A stretch of 9,930 nt of DNA from JBFEUI01 sp041547565 (GCA_041547565.1 JBFEUI010000103.1:1-9930); one strand, 5' to 3'; numbered from the stretch's first letter, positions 1 to 6,763 are shown. Notes: a model not told the origin generated them from the letters alone. Translations and numbers: made by a program.

Positions 1-1
1 C

Positions 2-268
2 TGCCTGCCGGAGGAACGGGCATGGCTGGACAAGGTGTTCGGCCCCATGGGGTTTGTCGATGCCTTTCGCGTGGTGAACCAGGAGCCGGACCAGTACACC
101 TGGTGGTCCAATCGCGGTCAGGCCTGGGCGAAGAACGTGGGTTGGCGCATCGACTACCAGGTCATTACCCCGGCCCTTGCCGGGGCTGTGAAAGACGCCG
201 CCATCTACCGCGCGGAGCGCTTCTCGGACCATGCGCCGCTCACCATCGATTATGACTACCCCCTCTAG
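2..268 (+). CDS. Exodeoxyribonuclease III family protein, C-terminal fragment
   Basis: The last 88 residues of an exonuclease III / AP endonuclease-type protein, cut by the left window edge and read from position 2 to a TAG at 266-268. Two blocks identify it. GWRIDYQVITP resembles the E. coli XthA stretch GWRIDFQLASP. RFSDHAPLTIDY carries the SDHAP motif, whose Asp-His pair is catalytic in this family. The family uses Mg2+ to cleave 5' of abasic sites and to remove nucleotides 3' to 5' during base excision repair in the cytoplasm. The visible part looks intact and ends at the usual place, just after SDHAP. Pseudomonas Crc, an RNA-regulation protein, belongs to the same superfamily, and the aromatic-rich DQYTWWSN stretch also recalls it. 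The retained SDH motif favours a real nuclease, but the missing N-terminal active site would decide. The permease gene downstream overlaps this one by 17 bp. Confidence 0.87.
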   Translation, partial: CLPEERAWLDKVFGPMGFVDAFRVVNQEPDQYTWWSNRGQAWAKNVGWRIDYQVITPALAGAVKDAAIYRAERFSDHAPLTIDYDYPL

Positions 269-1646
269 ACGCGGCATGGCATGGCGCGAGGCGTGGCGGC
301 TGTACCGGCAGCCGCGCGTGCTGACGCTGCTGTTTCTCGGCTTCTCCGCCGGTCTGCCGTTGTTGCTGGTGTTCGGTACACTCTCCTACTGGTTGCGTGA
401 GGCGGGCATTGAGCGCTCGACCATCGGCTTTGTCAGCTGGGTGGCGCTTGCCTACGCGTTCAAGTGGGCCTGGTCGCCGCTGGTCGACAGGATGCCGTTG
501 CCGCTGTTGAGCCGGCTGCTGGGGCGGCGGCGCGGCTGGTTGCTGTTTGCCCAGCTGGCGATTGCAGCGGCGCTGCTGGGGATGGCGGTTACCGATCCGG
601 CGCAGGAGCTGGCACGCCTGGTCGGGTTTGCAGTGGTGGTGGCCTTTGCCTCGGCGACCCAGGATATCGTTATCGATGCCTACCGCATCGAGAGTGCACC
701 GCAGCGCCTGCAGGCGGCAATGGCCTCGACCTACATGATCGGCTATCGTCTTGCCATGATGGCGGCCTCCGCCGGCGCCCTTTGGCTGGCCGCCTATGTC
801 GATGGCGGGGCAGCGGTCTACCAGCACCACGCCTGGTCCATTACTTACACGATAATGGCGGCACTGATGGGCGTCGGTATTGCCACCACGCTGCTCATTC
901 ACGAGCCCGAGCGTGAAGCGTCGCGGGAGAGTGTGGCGCGCGAATCGCGCGGTATCGAGTGGCTGCACCGGCGGCGCTGGCTGCCGTCACAACTGGCGCC
1001 GCTGTTCGACTGGCTGTGGCGTGCGGTGATCAGCCCCTTCGGCGATTTTATCGGGCGCTACCGCTGGCAGGCGGTATTGCTGTTGCTGCTCATCGGCAGT
1101 TACCGCATCTCCGATATCGTGCTCGGGGTGATCAGCAACGTGTTCTATTTCGACATGGGTTTCAGCAAGAGCGAGGTGGCCAACGTCACCAAGGTGTTCG
1201 GTGTCATCATGACGCTGCTCGGTGCGGTACTGGGTGGTACCCTGGTGGGGCGTTTCGGGGTGATGCGCATCCTGTTTATCGGCGCCCTGCTGGCCGCGGG
1301 AACCAACCTGCTGTTCTCCGTGCTGGCGGGAATGGGACGCGATATCTCCATGCTGATTACCGTGGTGGCGATGGACAATCTCAGCGCCGGACTGGCTACC
1401 GCGGCGTTCGTCGCCTACCTGTCGGGGCTGACCAATATCTCATACTCGGCCACGCAGTACGCGCTGTTCAGCTCGGTGATGCTGCTGCTGCCGAAGTTTA
1501 TCGGCGGGTTTTCCGGTGTCATGGTCGACAGTGTGGACTACCCGCTGTTTTTTACCCTGACCGCGGCGATGGGGCTGCCGGTGTTGCTGCTGGTGTGGCT
1601 GGCCTGGCGCTATGTGCCGGTCGAGGAGAACGGACATGAACGCTGA
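252..1646 (+). CDS. ampG: AmpG-family muropeptide MFS permease
   Basis: An inner-membrane major-facilitator protein of about 464 residues with roughly 12 hydrophobic segments. AmpG imports anhydro-muropeptides (GlcNAc-anhMurNAc peptides) from the periplasm by proton-motive force for peptidoglycan recycling, and it influences AmpC beta-lactamase induction where ampR-ampC is present. Family-typical blocks in order are LFLGFSAGLPLLLVFGTLSYWLREAG near the N-terminus, ATQDIVIDAYRIE after the fourth membrane segment, YRISDIVLGVISNVFY opening the second half, GFSKSEVANVTKVFG, and TNISYSATQYALFSS. A charged loop rich in Glu and Arg separates the two halves, as expected for the cytoplasmic linker. Start choice is uncertain: in-frame ATGs lie at 231, 252 and 276 and none has a strong ribosome site. 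252 gives the usual short tail before WREAWRLYRQPRVL. The gene overlaps the upstream nuclease, and its end overlaps the next start, so translational coupling is likely. Other AmpG-like MFS proteins share these motifs, so the substrate is inferred. Confidence 0.85.
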   Translation: MTTPSRRGMAWREAWRLYRQPRVLTLLFLGFSAGLPLLLVFGTLSYWLREAGIERSTIGFVSWVALAYAFKWAWSPLVDRMPLPLLSRLLGRRRGWLLFAQLAIAAALLGMAVTDPAQELARLVGFAVVVAFASATQDIVIDAYRIESAPQRLQAAMASTYMIGYRLAMMAASAGALWLAAYVDGGAAVYQHHAWSITYTIMAALMGVGIATTLLIHEPEREASRESVARESRGIEWLHRRRWLPSQLAPLFDWLWRAVISPFGDFIGRYRWQAVLLLLLIGSYRISDIVLGVISNVFYFDMGFSKSEVANVTKVFGVIMTLLGAVLGGTLVGRFGVMRILFIGALLAAGTNLLFSVLAGMGRDISMLITVVAMDNLSAGLATAAFVAYLSGLTNISYSATQYALFSSVMLLLPKFIGGFSGVMVDSVDYPLFFTLTAAMGLPVLLLVWLAWRYVPVEENGHER

Positions 1647-2319
1647 GGTTGGTGTCATCAGCGCCTTTCTGGTGGGGCTGTTCGGCGGCGTGCACTGTGT
1701 GGGCATGTGCGGCGGGATCGTCGGTGCCCTGAGCTTCGGTTTGCCGGAGCAGGTACGCGGCAATCTGCCGCGGCTGCTGCCCTACATGCTGGCCTACAAC
1801 GGGGCGCGCATCCTCAGCTACACCCTTGCTGGTATCCTGATGGGCGGGATTGGCGCGATGGCCTCGCAATTGCTGCTGTTCAACCAGGCGCAACTGGTGC
1901 TGCAGATTGTGGCCGGTCTGTTCATGGTGGCACTGGGTTTATACCTGGGTGGCTGGTGGTACGGCCTGGTGAAGCTGGAACGGCTCGGCGGCAGGTTCTG
2001 GCAGCGCCTGGAACCACTGGGAAAACGGCTGATGCCGGTGCACACACCGGGTCAGGCCTTTGCCCTGGGGCTGGTGTGGGGCTGGCTGCCCTGCGGTCTG
2101 GTCTACAGCGTGCTGATCTGGGCGATCTCCGCCGGCAGCGCCGTAGAAGGCGGACTGCTGCTGTTCGCCTTCGGCCTCGGCACCCTGCCCAACCTGCTGG
2201 CGATGGGTGCGATGGCGGGCCGCCTTGCCGCCCTGTTGCGAAAACCACTGGCCCGCACCCTGTCGGGCGGGTTGGTGGCCGCCTTCGGCCTGTTCAGCAT
2301 CGCCCGCCCGTTTCTGTGA
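1636..2319 (+). CDS. TauE/SafE-family membrane protein with HCVGMCGG motif (DsbD_2-like)
   Basis: A 227-residue, mostly hydrophobic protein with about six membrane segments. The start at 1636 is preceded by a clear ribosome site, AGGAGAA, at 1624-1630. An upstream in-frame ATG at 1612 lies inside the permease gene and lacks this spacing. The first segment carries GGVHCVGMCGGIVGAL and the central part carries WGWLPCGLVYS. This Cys/His/Met signature marks the COG2836 / PF13386 group, usually annotated as sulfite exporter TauE/SafE. In several gammaproteobacteria members sit beside ccoGHIS cytochrome cbb3 assembly genes, which suggests copper or thiol handling rather than sulfite export. A loop rich in Lys, Arg and Trp (around residues 105-140) separates the two halves. 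The gene overlaps the end of the permease gene by 11 bp and is the last of the plus-strand unit. No cco genes are visible here, so its substrate is not established. Confidence 0.8.
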   Translation: MNAEVGVISAFLVGLFGGVHCVGMCGGIVGALSFGLPEQVRGNLPRLLPYMLAYNGARILSYTLAGILMGGIGAMASQLLLFNQAQLVLQIVAGLFMVALGLYLGGWWYGLVKLERLGGRFWQRLEPLGKRLMPVHTPGQAFALGLVWGWLPCGLVYSVLIWAISAGSAVEGGLLLFAFGLGTLPNLLAMGAMAGRLAALLRKPLARTLSGGLVAAFGLFSIARPFL

Positions 2320-2365
2320 CAGGCGGCCACCTTGCCGGCTGAAAGATATTCGCGGTGAATCCGCC

Positions 2366-2815
2366 TCAGCGCTCAACAAAAAACTGCTGATCGAAATTGA
2401 CGCTAATGCTCTGGCCGCCGGGTGGTGTGACCTTGATATCGAATTTCAGTGTTTCGCCATCGACAAACTTGAACTGGCCCAGGTAGTAGACCACTTTGCC
2501 CTCGGTGACCTCGTTCATGTCGATCGTTTTGTATTGGCTTTTGATGGTGCTGAATGTGGCCGCGATCTCCGCGCGCTGCGGGGCATAACTGCCGTCGCCC
2601 TGTTTTTTCTGCACCGTGATGTTGAGCACGGAGTTGTGGCCGCTGCGCCGTATGTCATAGGTCCTGGCGATTTCCGGTGTCAGCACCTTCGAATTGAACG
2701 CGCTGTAGTGGACACGGTAGTCGCCGGTATCCACGTAACTGGCTGCGTTGCCGAGCAGCGGAAGGCTGAAGAGCAGGCAGCCGCATAAGAGCAGGTATTT
2801 GCCGGGTGCAAGCAT
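2366..2815 (-). CDS. DUF4426 domain-containing secreted protein
   Basis: A 149-residue protein recognised as a DUF4426 family member, whose function is unknown. The N-terminus is a signal peptide: a Lys at position 6, a hydrophobic core over residues 7-21, then GNAAS, with cleavage likely after Ala24 or Ala25. The mature part is a compact beta-rich domain with the features DYRVHYSAFNS near its start, ITVQKK, GKVVYYLGQFKFVDGETLKFDIKV and a C-terminal VNFDQQFFVE, consistent with periplasmic location. The two Cys at 11 and 13 fall inside the hydrophobic core and do not form a good lipobox, so a lipoprotein is less likely. The start has an excellent ribosome site, AGGAGGA (plus-strand 2821-2827), six bases away. 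In other gammaproteobacteria DUF4426 lies next to yggU and rdgB. Here it is the last minus-strand gene and is separated from yggU by a dynamin-like gene. It converges on the plus-strand unit 46 bp away. Confidence 0.82.
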   Translation of the reverse strand: MLAPGKYLLLCGCLLFSLPLLGNAASYVDTGDYRVHYSAFNSKVLTPEIARTYDIRRSGHNSVLNITVQKKQGDGSYAPQRAEIAATFSTIKSQYKTIDMNEVTEGKVVYYLGQFKFVDGETLKFDIKVTPPGGQSISVNFDQQFFVER

Positions 2816-2830
2816 GACCGTCCTCCTGAT

Positions 2831-2869
2831 TAGTGGTGTTGTTACACCTACTATAGCTCAATAGTTGAG
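2831..2869 (-). other. Two small hairpins in the GTPase-DUF4426 gap
   Basis: The 75-bp gap between the GTPase stop and the DUF4426 start holds two inverted repeats. One pairs GGTGT with ACACC around a four-base loop and extends by TAGT/ACTA across a single-base bulge (2831-2853). It lies just upstream of the AGGAGGA ribosome site of DUF4426. The other pairs CTCAA with TTGAG around a three-base loop (2857-2869). Neither is followed by a T tract, so they do not look like terminators. They could protect or pause the transcript or affect ribosome loading. A TATAGT hexamer (minus strand, 2850-2855) inside the first could be a -10 element, but no good -35 is placed for it. Confidence 0.35.
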
Positions 2870-2890
2870 AGTTGGAGTCGGGATTTGCGT

Positions 2891-4867
2891 TCAGCCCGCC
2901 TTGGCGACGGGTGCACCGCTGCTCTTCTTCTTTTCTTCCAGTGGCCGGTTGATGAGGGCAAGTATGCTGGTGACCTCGCGGTACTGTTTTTCCAGCGTAA
3001 CGGCCGAGGCCTTCAGCTCCTCGATGCGTGAGGTCAGGGTATCGCGCGACTCATTGATCTTGCGCAGGTTCTCCAGCCGCTTGTCCATCTGCTCCTTGTG
3101 CACCTTGATCTGTTTGACCAGCGGCGACATGACCGCCTTGCTCCAATGTTCGGCTTCACGGTTGGCCTTGAAAAAGACGTTACGCGCGTGGCTGACCAGG
3201 GAGATGAAAAACTTCTTGATGACAAAGGACTGTTCGGTCATGGCGGTCATCGGACTGGTACGGAACTCCTCCGCATCGTCATACAGTTTTTTCAGTTCCG
3301 CCATATACTCGTCGGTCTTGTAGAGCACCGGCTTGATGTCGGCAATGCCGTGCTCCTGGTGAAACTTGTTGTAGACCGTGACCACCAGACGGTTCATCTG
3401 CTCGGAGTAGTCATCGACCTGTTTCATCATGTCGGTGACACCGTCAAAAAAGGTTTTCATGCCATGCTTGAGGCCGTGGGTGGTCCAGCTGTCGCGCATG
3501 TCGCTGCGGCTCTTGGAGACCAGGTCGTCCAGTTTGGTCAGGCTGATCAGGTCCATCAGTTTGCTGCCCTGCTCTTTCAGCAGGCGCTTGTTGGCCTGAA
3601 AGCTCTCCACGTTCTTGTGGTAGGCGACCTGCTCTTCGCGGGTCTTCTGCATCAGATGCTGAATTACCTCTTCGTTCTTGCCGCTGAGGCCGTTTAGCTC
3701 ACCAAGTTGTTTCTTGATGGAATCGAATTTGGCCGCCAGGATATCGCGTGACTCCTTGATCAGAGCGCCGACATCGGCCTTGACGTGATCCCGCATCAGC
3801 TGTTGCTTGTAGGGCAGGATTTCGGTGGCCAGAATACCCTCCAGGTGCAGGATGTTGCTGCGATCGAGCAGCTCCTGGTCGTGGCGGATCTTGGCAAGCA
3901 GGCCTTTCTGGGCCGAGGCGGGGATCACCATTTTGGCATCGAGGGCCAGCGTGCGTGCCGCCTTCTGGCACTGTTCGGCAACGGTGGTATCGATCTGCTC
4001 CGGCGATTTGAGTTCATCCCACAGGGTGTCGATCTTGTTGAGGATGACGACGACCCCCTTCTCCCGTCCCTCGCGCAACGGTTTGACGTTCTGCTGCCAC
4101 ATATCCAGGTCGGATTTGGTGACGCCGGTGTCGGCGGCAAGGATAAACATCACCCCCTGGGCGTTGGGCAGCATGTTCATGGTCAGTTCCGGCTCGGAAC
4201 CCAGTGCGTTCAGACCGGGGGTATCGAGAATAACCAGTCCCTGCTTGAGCAGCGGATGGGGGAAGCTGATGAGGGCGTGGCGCCACATCGGGATGTCGAT
4301 CTTCTCCGGCAGTTTGCCGTCCTCGGTGTGGAGGTCTTTGTCGGCATCGCTGTACAGCCCCAGTTCACGCGCCTCATCGAGCGTGACCTTCTTGGTCTTG
4401 ACGATCTCCTGGAAGGCCTCCGCCAGGTTGTCCGAGTCGTCCAGGTCCAGTTCGATATTGGTCCAGTGGATCGGGTCGGCCTTGTACTCGGCGATGCTGG
4501 TCTCGTTCAGTCGCGTTTCAATCGGCAGCAGACGGATATAGGAGGCCTTGTTCTGGGTATCGTAAAACAGCTCGGTGGGACACATGGTGGTGCGTCCGGC
4601 CTCCGAGGGCAGCAGACGGCGGTCGTACTCGGAGAAGAAGATGGCGTTGATCAGCTCGGTCTTGCCGCGTGCGAACTCCGCGACAAAGGCGATGGTCAGG
4701 TTGTCGCTGCGCAGCGCCTCCAGGCTTTCGTAGATACGCAGCTCATCCTCGGGGCTGCCCATTTCATTGGCATCAAGCCACTTCTGATAGAAATTGATCC
4801 CTTTAATCAGGTCTGTTTTCCACTGGCCGTAGGCCTGCATCTGATCGTTAAAACGTTTGCTCGACAT
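2891..4867 (-). CDS. Dynamin-family large GTPase
   Basis: A 658-residue protein with an N-terminal dynamin-type GTPase domain (about residues 50-330) and a long helical C-terminal region. Visible motifs: G1 AEFARGKT at 63-70, G2 Thr within GRTTMCPTEL (93/94), G3 DTPG at 215-218, G4 NKID at 277-280, and a G5-like PASAQKGL at about 316-323. Bacterial dynamin-like proteins hydrolyse GTP and bind or remodel membranes, often as oligomers. Residues about 380-440 and about 585-645 are rich in Lys, Glu, Gln and Leu with heptad-like spacing, suggesting coiled-coil stalk helices. No transmembrane segment is evident. The tail is charged and ends in KKKSSGAPVAKAG. Oddities: the first Gly of the usual GxxxxGKS/T loop is Ala, while the GKT core is intact; the gene sits between yggU and DUF4426, which are often neighbours. 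The ribosome site before ATG 4867 is weak. The cellular role is not known from the sequence; membrane maintenance or stress is a family-based guess. Confidence 0.83.
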   Translation of the reverse strand: MSSKRFNDQMQAYGQWKTDLIKGINFYQKWLDANEMGSPEDELRIYESLEALRSDNLTIAFVAEFARGKTELINAIFFSEYDRRLLPSEAGRTTMCPTELFYDTQNKASYIRLLPIETRLNETSIAEYKADPIHWTNIELDLDDSDNLAEAFQEIVKTKKVTLDEARELGLYSDADKDLHTEDGKLPEKIDIPMWRHALISFPHPLLKQGLVILDTPGLNALGSEPELTMNMLPNAQGVMFILAADTGVTKSDLDMWQQNVKPLREGREKGVVVILNKIDTLWDELKSPEQIDTTVAEQCQKAARTLALDAKMVIPASAQKGLLAKIRHDQELLDRSNILHLEGILATEILPYKQQLMRDHVKADVGALIKESRDILAAKFDSIKKQLGELNGLSGKNEEVIQHLMQKTREEQVAYHKNVESFQANKRLLKEQGSKLMDLISLTKLDDLVSKSRSDMRDSWTTHGLKHGMKTFFDGVTDMMKQVDDYSEQMNRLVVTVYNKFHQEHGIADIKPVLYKTDEYMAELKKLYDDAEEFRTSPMTAMTEQSFVIKKFFISLVSHARNVFFKANREAEHWSKAVMSPLVKQIKVHKEQMDKRLENLRKINESRDTLTSRIEELKASAVTLEKQYREVTSILALINRPLEEKKKSSGAPVAKAG

Positions 4868-4935
4868 ACTCTTGTAATAGACCTCGTGTCCCTGTTTTCA
4901 GGCGACGGTTGCGCCAGACTGCCGTAATTGCACGG

Positions 4936-4974
4936 ATTTTAACCCTACTATATTAAAAATCCCAATAAGAACAA
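4936..4974 (-). promoter_or_regulatory. Candidate sigma70 promoter(s) for the dynamin-like gene
   Basis: The 127-bp gap between yggU and the GTPase contains the most AT-rich stretch of the window. On the minus strand two overlapping promoter-like pairs can be read: TTGTTC (4969-4974), 16 bp, TATAGT (4947-4952); and TTGGGA (4960-4965), 18 bp, TAAAAT (4936-4941). Either gives a 5' leader of roughly 60-75 bases. Each -10 matches 5 of 6 consensus bases, while the -35 boxes match 3 or 4. This suggests the GTPase, perhaps with DUF4426, can be transcribed independently of proC-yggT-yggU. The leader also contains CCGT/ACGG, a four-base-pair hairpin too short to interpret. Confidence 0.4.
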
Positions 4975-4984
4975 GTAGTAATAC

Positions 4985-5004
4985 CCAAAACCTGTTAAAC
5001 AGGT
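4985..5004 (-). terminator. Short palindrome over the yggU stop codon, possible weak terminator
   Basis: A perfect inverted repeat of seven bases either side of one central base (4990-5004, ACCTGTT / AACAGGT on the minus strand) spans the yggU TAA stop. Read in the minus direction it can fold as ACCTG, a five-base loop and CAGGT, followed directly by TTTT and then GGG. The stem is short and the T run is only four, so any termination would be partial. It could equally be a protein-binding palindrome. Its position just before the GTPase promoter region fits a boundary between the proC-yggT-yggU unit and the GTPase. Confidence 0.3.
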
Positions 5005-5285
5005 CGAATTTTTGCCTCTTCCGGCAGTCTTTTTGGGGCGTGAATGACAAAGCGTTTCTCGCGGCTGCTCTCGCCGCTGCGCAGTTCAACCGCACTGCGA
5101 GAGACACCGAAAGCCCTGGCCAGAAACTTGATCAGGTGGGCGTTGGCCTTGCCATCGACGGGCGGGGCCGTGATGCGGACCTTCAGGCTGTCGCCGTGCG
5201 GTCCGATGATCTCATCCCGGCTGGCGCGGGGCTGGGCGCGCACCGCCAGCAGCAGGTCATGCTCCTGCCATTGGTAGTGGCTCAC
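4995..5285 (-). CDS. yggU: YggU family protein (DUF167)
   Basis: A 96-residue protein of the DUF167/YggU family, small soluble cytoplasmic proteins of unknown function with an alpha/beta fold. The diagnostic run is complete: PRASRDEIIGPHGDSLKVRI, then APPVDGKANAHLIKFLA, then SGESSREKRFVI. Length is normal for the family. It starts with GTG at 5285, five bases after the yggT stop, with no clear ribosome site of its own, so translation is probably coupled to yggT. The order proC-yggT-yggU is conserved in many proteobacteria. The C-terminal tail after the conserved Ile (HAPKRLPEEAKIRPV) is not part of the family core. Confidence 0.9.
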   Translation of the reverse strand: MSHYQWQEHDLLLAVRAQPRASRDEIIGPHGDSLKVRITAPPVDGKANAHLIKFLARAFGVSRSAVELRSGESSREKRFVIHAPKRLPEEAKIRPV

Positions 5286-5290
5286 TGGCG

Positions 5291-5857
5291 CTAGCCCATG
5301 GCCAGGTAGCGCAACGGCGGTATCACCAGCATCTTGATGACCTGCAGCGCGATAATCACCAGCAGCGGTGAGAGGTCGAGGCCCTGCATCGGCGGCAGCA
5401 GGCGCCGGGCCGGCCGCAGCAGAGGCTCGTTCAGGCTGTGCAGGATGGCGTTGACCGGGTTGTAGCTGCCCGGGTTGACCCAGCTGAGTATCGCCTGGAT
5501 CAGGATGGAGAAGATAAAGACGTTAAAGGCCAGGTTGACCAGCTCGGCGAATGACCAGATGAACAGGGTGCCGATGGGAAACCCCTTGCCCCTGAGCACC
5601 AGCACCAGCCCCAGGGCGATCAGCTGCAGGGCCAGCATCAACACCACGGCGGCCATATCGAGTCCGGCGATGCCGGGAATGATACGGCGCAAGGGGCGCA
5701 GCGGCGGGTTGGTGACCTTGACGATGAACTGCGAGACCGGATTATAAAAATCGGCGCGTACCCACTGCAGCAGGAAACGCAGCATCACCACCAGGATGTA
5801 GAGTTCAAACAGGGTGGTGATAAGAAACTCGATGGGGTTAAGCAGGTAGCCGTCCAT
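5291..5857 (-). CDS. yggT: YggT family integral membrane protein with two YGGT repeats
   Basis: A 188-residue inner-membrane protein made of two tandem YGGT units (PF02325). The first has LRFLLQWVRADFYNPVSQF followed by TNPPLRPLRRIIPGIAGLD. The second has IQAILSWVNPGSYNPVNAI followed by NEPLLRPARRLLPPMQGLD. Each unit is a membrane helix, a NP-containing amphipathic stretch and a second helix, giving about four to five membrane segments. Related YlmG/YCF19 proteins are linked to cell division or chloroplast/cytochrome assembly and E. coli YggT to osmotic or potassium stress, but the molecular activity is unsettled. The ATG at 5857 is one base from the proC stop, and a GGAG in the proC tail nine bases upstream serves as ribosome site, so translation is coupled to proC. 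The gene ends five bases before yggU. Confidence 0.9.
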   Translation of the reverse strand: MDGYLLNPIEFLITTLFELYILVVMLRFLLQWVRADFYNPVSQFIVKVTNPPLRPLRRIIPGIAGLDMAAVVLMLALQLIALGLVLVLRGKGFPIGTLFIWSFAELVNLAFNVFIFSILIQAILSWVNPGSYNPVNAILHSLNEPLLRPARRLLPPMQGLDLSPLLVIIALQVIKMLVIPPLRYLAMG

Positions 5858-5858
5858 C

Positions 5859-6686
5859 TCACTCGGCTCCGAGCATGTCGGCCAGTTCGACGCCGCGGTC
5901 GCGTGCGGCCTTGAGTGCCGCCTCGAAGATGCCGCGCAGGTCGCGTTCCTCCAGCACCTTGAGGGCGGCCTCGGTGGTACCGCCGGGGGAGGTGACCCGC
6001 TGCCTCAGTGTGGCGCAGTCATCCGGGCTCTCCAATGCCATCTTGCTGGCGCCAAATGCCGTCTGCAGTGCCAGCAGGCGAGCGGTGTCTGCAGGCAGCC
6101 CCAGGGCATTGCCCGCCTGCTCCAGCGCCTCCATCACCAGGAAAAAGTAGGCGGGGCCGCTGCCGGAGAGGGCGGTGACCGCATCCATCAGCTTCTCATC
6201 GTCGACCCACAGGGTCAGCCCAACCGCGCGCATGATGGCCTCGGCCTGTTCGCGTTGCTGCTCGCTGACCAGGCTGTTGGCAAACAGTGCGGTGGCACCG
6301 GACTGAACCAGTGCCGGCGTGTTGGGCATGGTGCGCACCAACGCCGTCGCCCCCCCCAGCCAGCGTTCGATATCACCGGCGCGGGTGCCGGCGGCCACCG
6401 AGAGGAACAGGGGGCGGTGTTGCGACAGTGATGCGGCAAGTTCCTGGCAGACATCGCGCAGCACCTGGGGCTTGACGGCCAGCACCGCGACGTCGACCTG
6501 TGCGAGCAGCTCACGGTTGTGCTCGGTTGCATTGACGCCAAACTGCTGTGCCAACTGCTCGCGGCGCTGTGCGCCCGGATCGGAGACCCAGACCTGGTTG
6601 CCGGGCATGCCATCGGCAACCAGGCCACCGATCAAGGCCGCGGCCATGTTGCCGCCACCGATAAAGCCAATGGTCTTCTGTTCCAT
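5859..6686 (-). CDS. proC: Pyrroline-5-carboxylate reductase
   Basis: A 275-residue enzyme of full family length. It catalyses the last step of proline synthesis, reducing 1-pyrroline-5-carboxylate to L-proline with NAD(P)H in the cytoplasm. An N-terminal Rossmann fold opens with GFIGGGNMA (7-15). VAVLAVKPQ (66-74) and VRTMPNTPA (117-125) follow. The C-terminal dimer and substrate-binding domain has ALSGSGPAYFF (172-182) and the signature VTSPGGTTEAAL (231-242). All these motifs are intact. The start gives the standard MxxKTIGFIGGGNM beginning, but no Shine-Dalgarno sequence is evident ahead of it. proC is first in a closely spaced minus-strand unit with yggT and yggU. In many relatives yggS lies directly upstream, but here that place is taken by a GGDEF-EAL gene 134 bp away. 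Confidence 0.95.
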   Translation of the reverse strand: MEQKTIGFIGGGNMAAALIGGLVADGMPGNQVWVSDPGAQRREQLAQQFGVNATEHNRELLAQVDVAVLAVKPQVLRDVCQELAASLSQHRPLFLSVAAGTRAGDIERWLGGATALVRTMPNTPALVQSGATALFANSLVSEQQREQAEAIMRAVGLTLWVDDEKLMDAVTALSGSGPAYFFLVMEALEQAGNALGLPADTARLLALQTAFGASKMALESPDDCATLRQRVTSPGGTTEAALKVLEERDLRGIFEAALKAARDRGVELADMLGAE

Positions 6687-6723
6687 GTGTAGTCAGCGGG
6701 TGTGTTGATGGATGAATGTGTGA

Positions 6724-6752
6724 ATCGTAGCGTGTGAGGCGTAAAGAGTGAA
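6724..6752 (-). promoter_or_regulatory. Candidate sigma70 promoter for proC-yggT-yggU
   Basis: On the minus strand TTCACT (6747-6752) and TACGAT (6724-6729) are separated by exactly 17 bp. Each matches 4 of 6 consensus bases. Transcription would start near 6717, leaving a leader of about 30 bases before the proC ATG. The repeat array at 6764-6818 lies just upstream of the -35 box, where an activator or repressor could act. The match is moderate and unsupported by experiment. Confidence 0.4.
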
Positions 6753-6763
6753 GGGGCAATCGC

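Noticed and set aside
240..968. A 242-codon minus-strand frame opposite ampG
   Set aside because: Composition is dominated by Arg, Gln, His and Pro, as expected for the complement of a hydrophobic membrane-protein gene.
2320..2366. Possible bidirectional terminator between the convergent genes (AGGCGG at 2321 with CCGCCT at 2361)
   Set aside because: The six-base repeats are 34 bases apart with no T tract on either side, and one arm reaches the DUF4426 stop codon. Too weak to call.
2777..2785. Lipobox in the DUF4426 N-terminus
   Set aside because: The Cys residues at 11 and 13 are preceded by Leu-Leu and Cys-Gly within the hydrophobic core, not a standard lipobox, and a good signal peptidase I site follows at residues 22-26.
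2207..2788. A 193-codon plus-strand frame crossing the convergent gap
   Set aside because: It overlaps the TauE/SafE end and is antisense to DUF4426, which has a signal peptide and a strong ribosome site. No support for the plus-strand reading.
3785..4927. A 380-codon plus-strand frame opposite the GTPase
   Set aside because: Shadow of the dynamin-family gene, whose GTPase motifs are unambiguous. The plus-strand product has no recognisable features.
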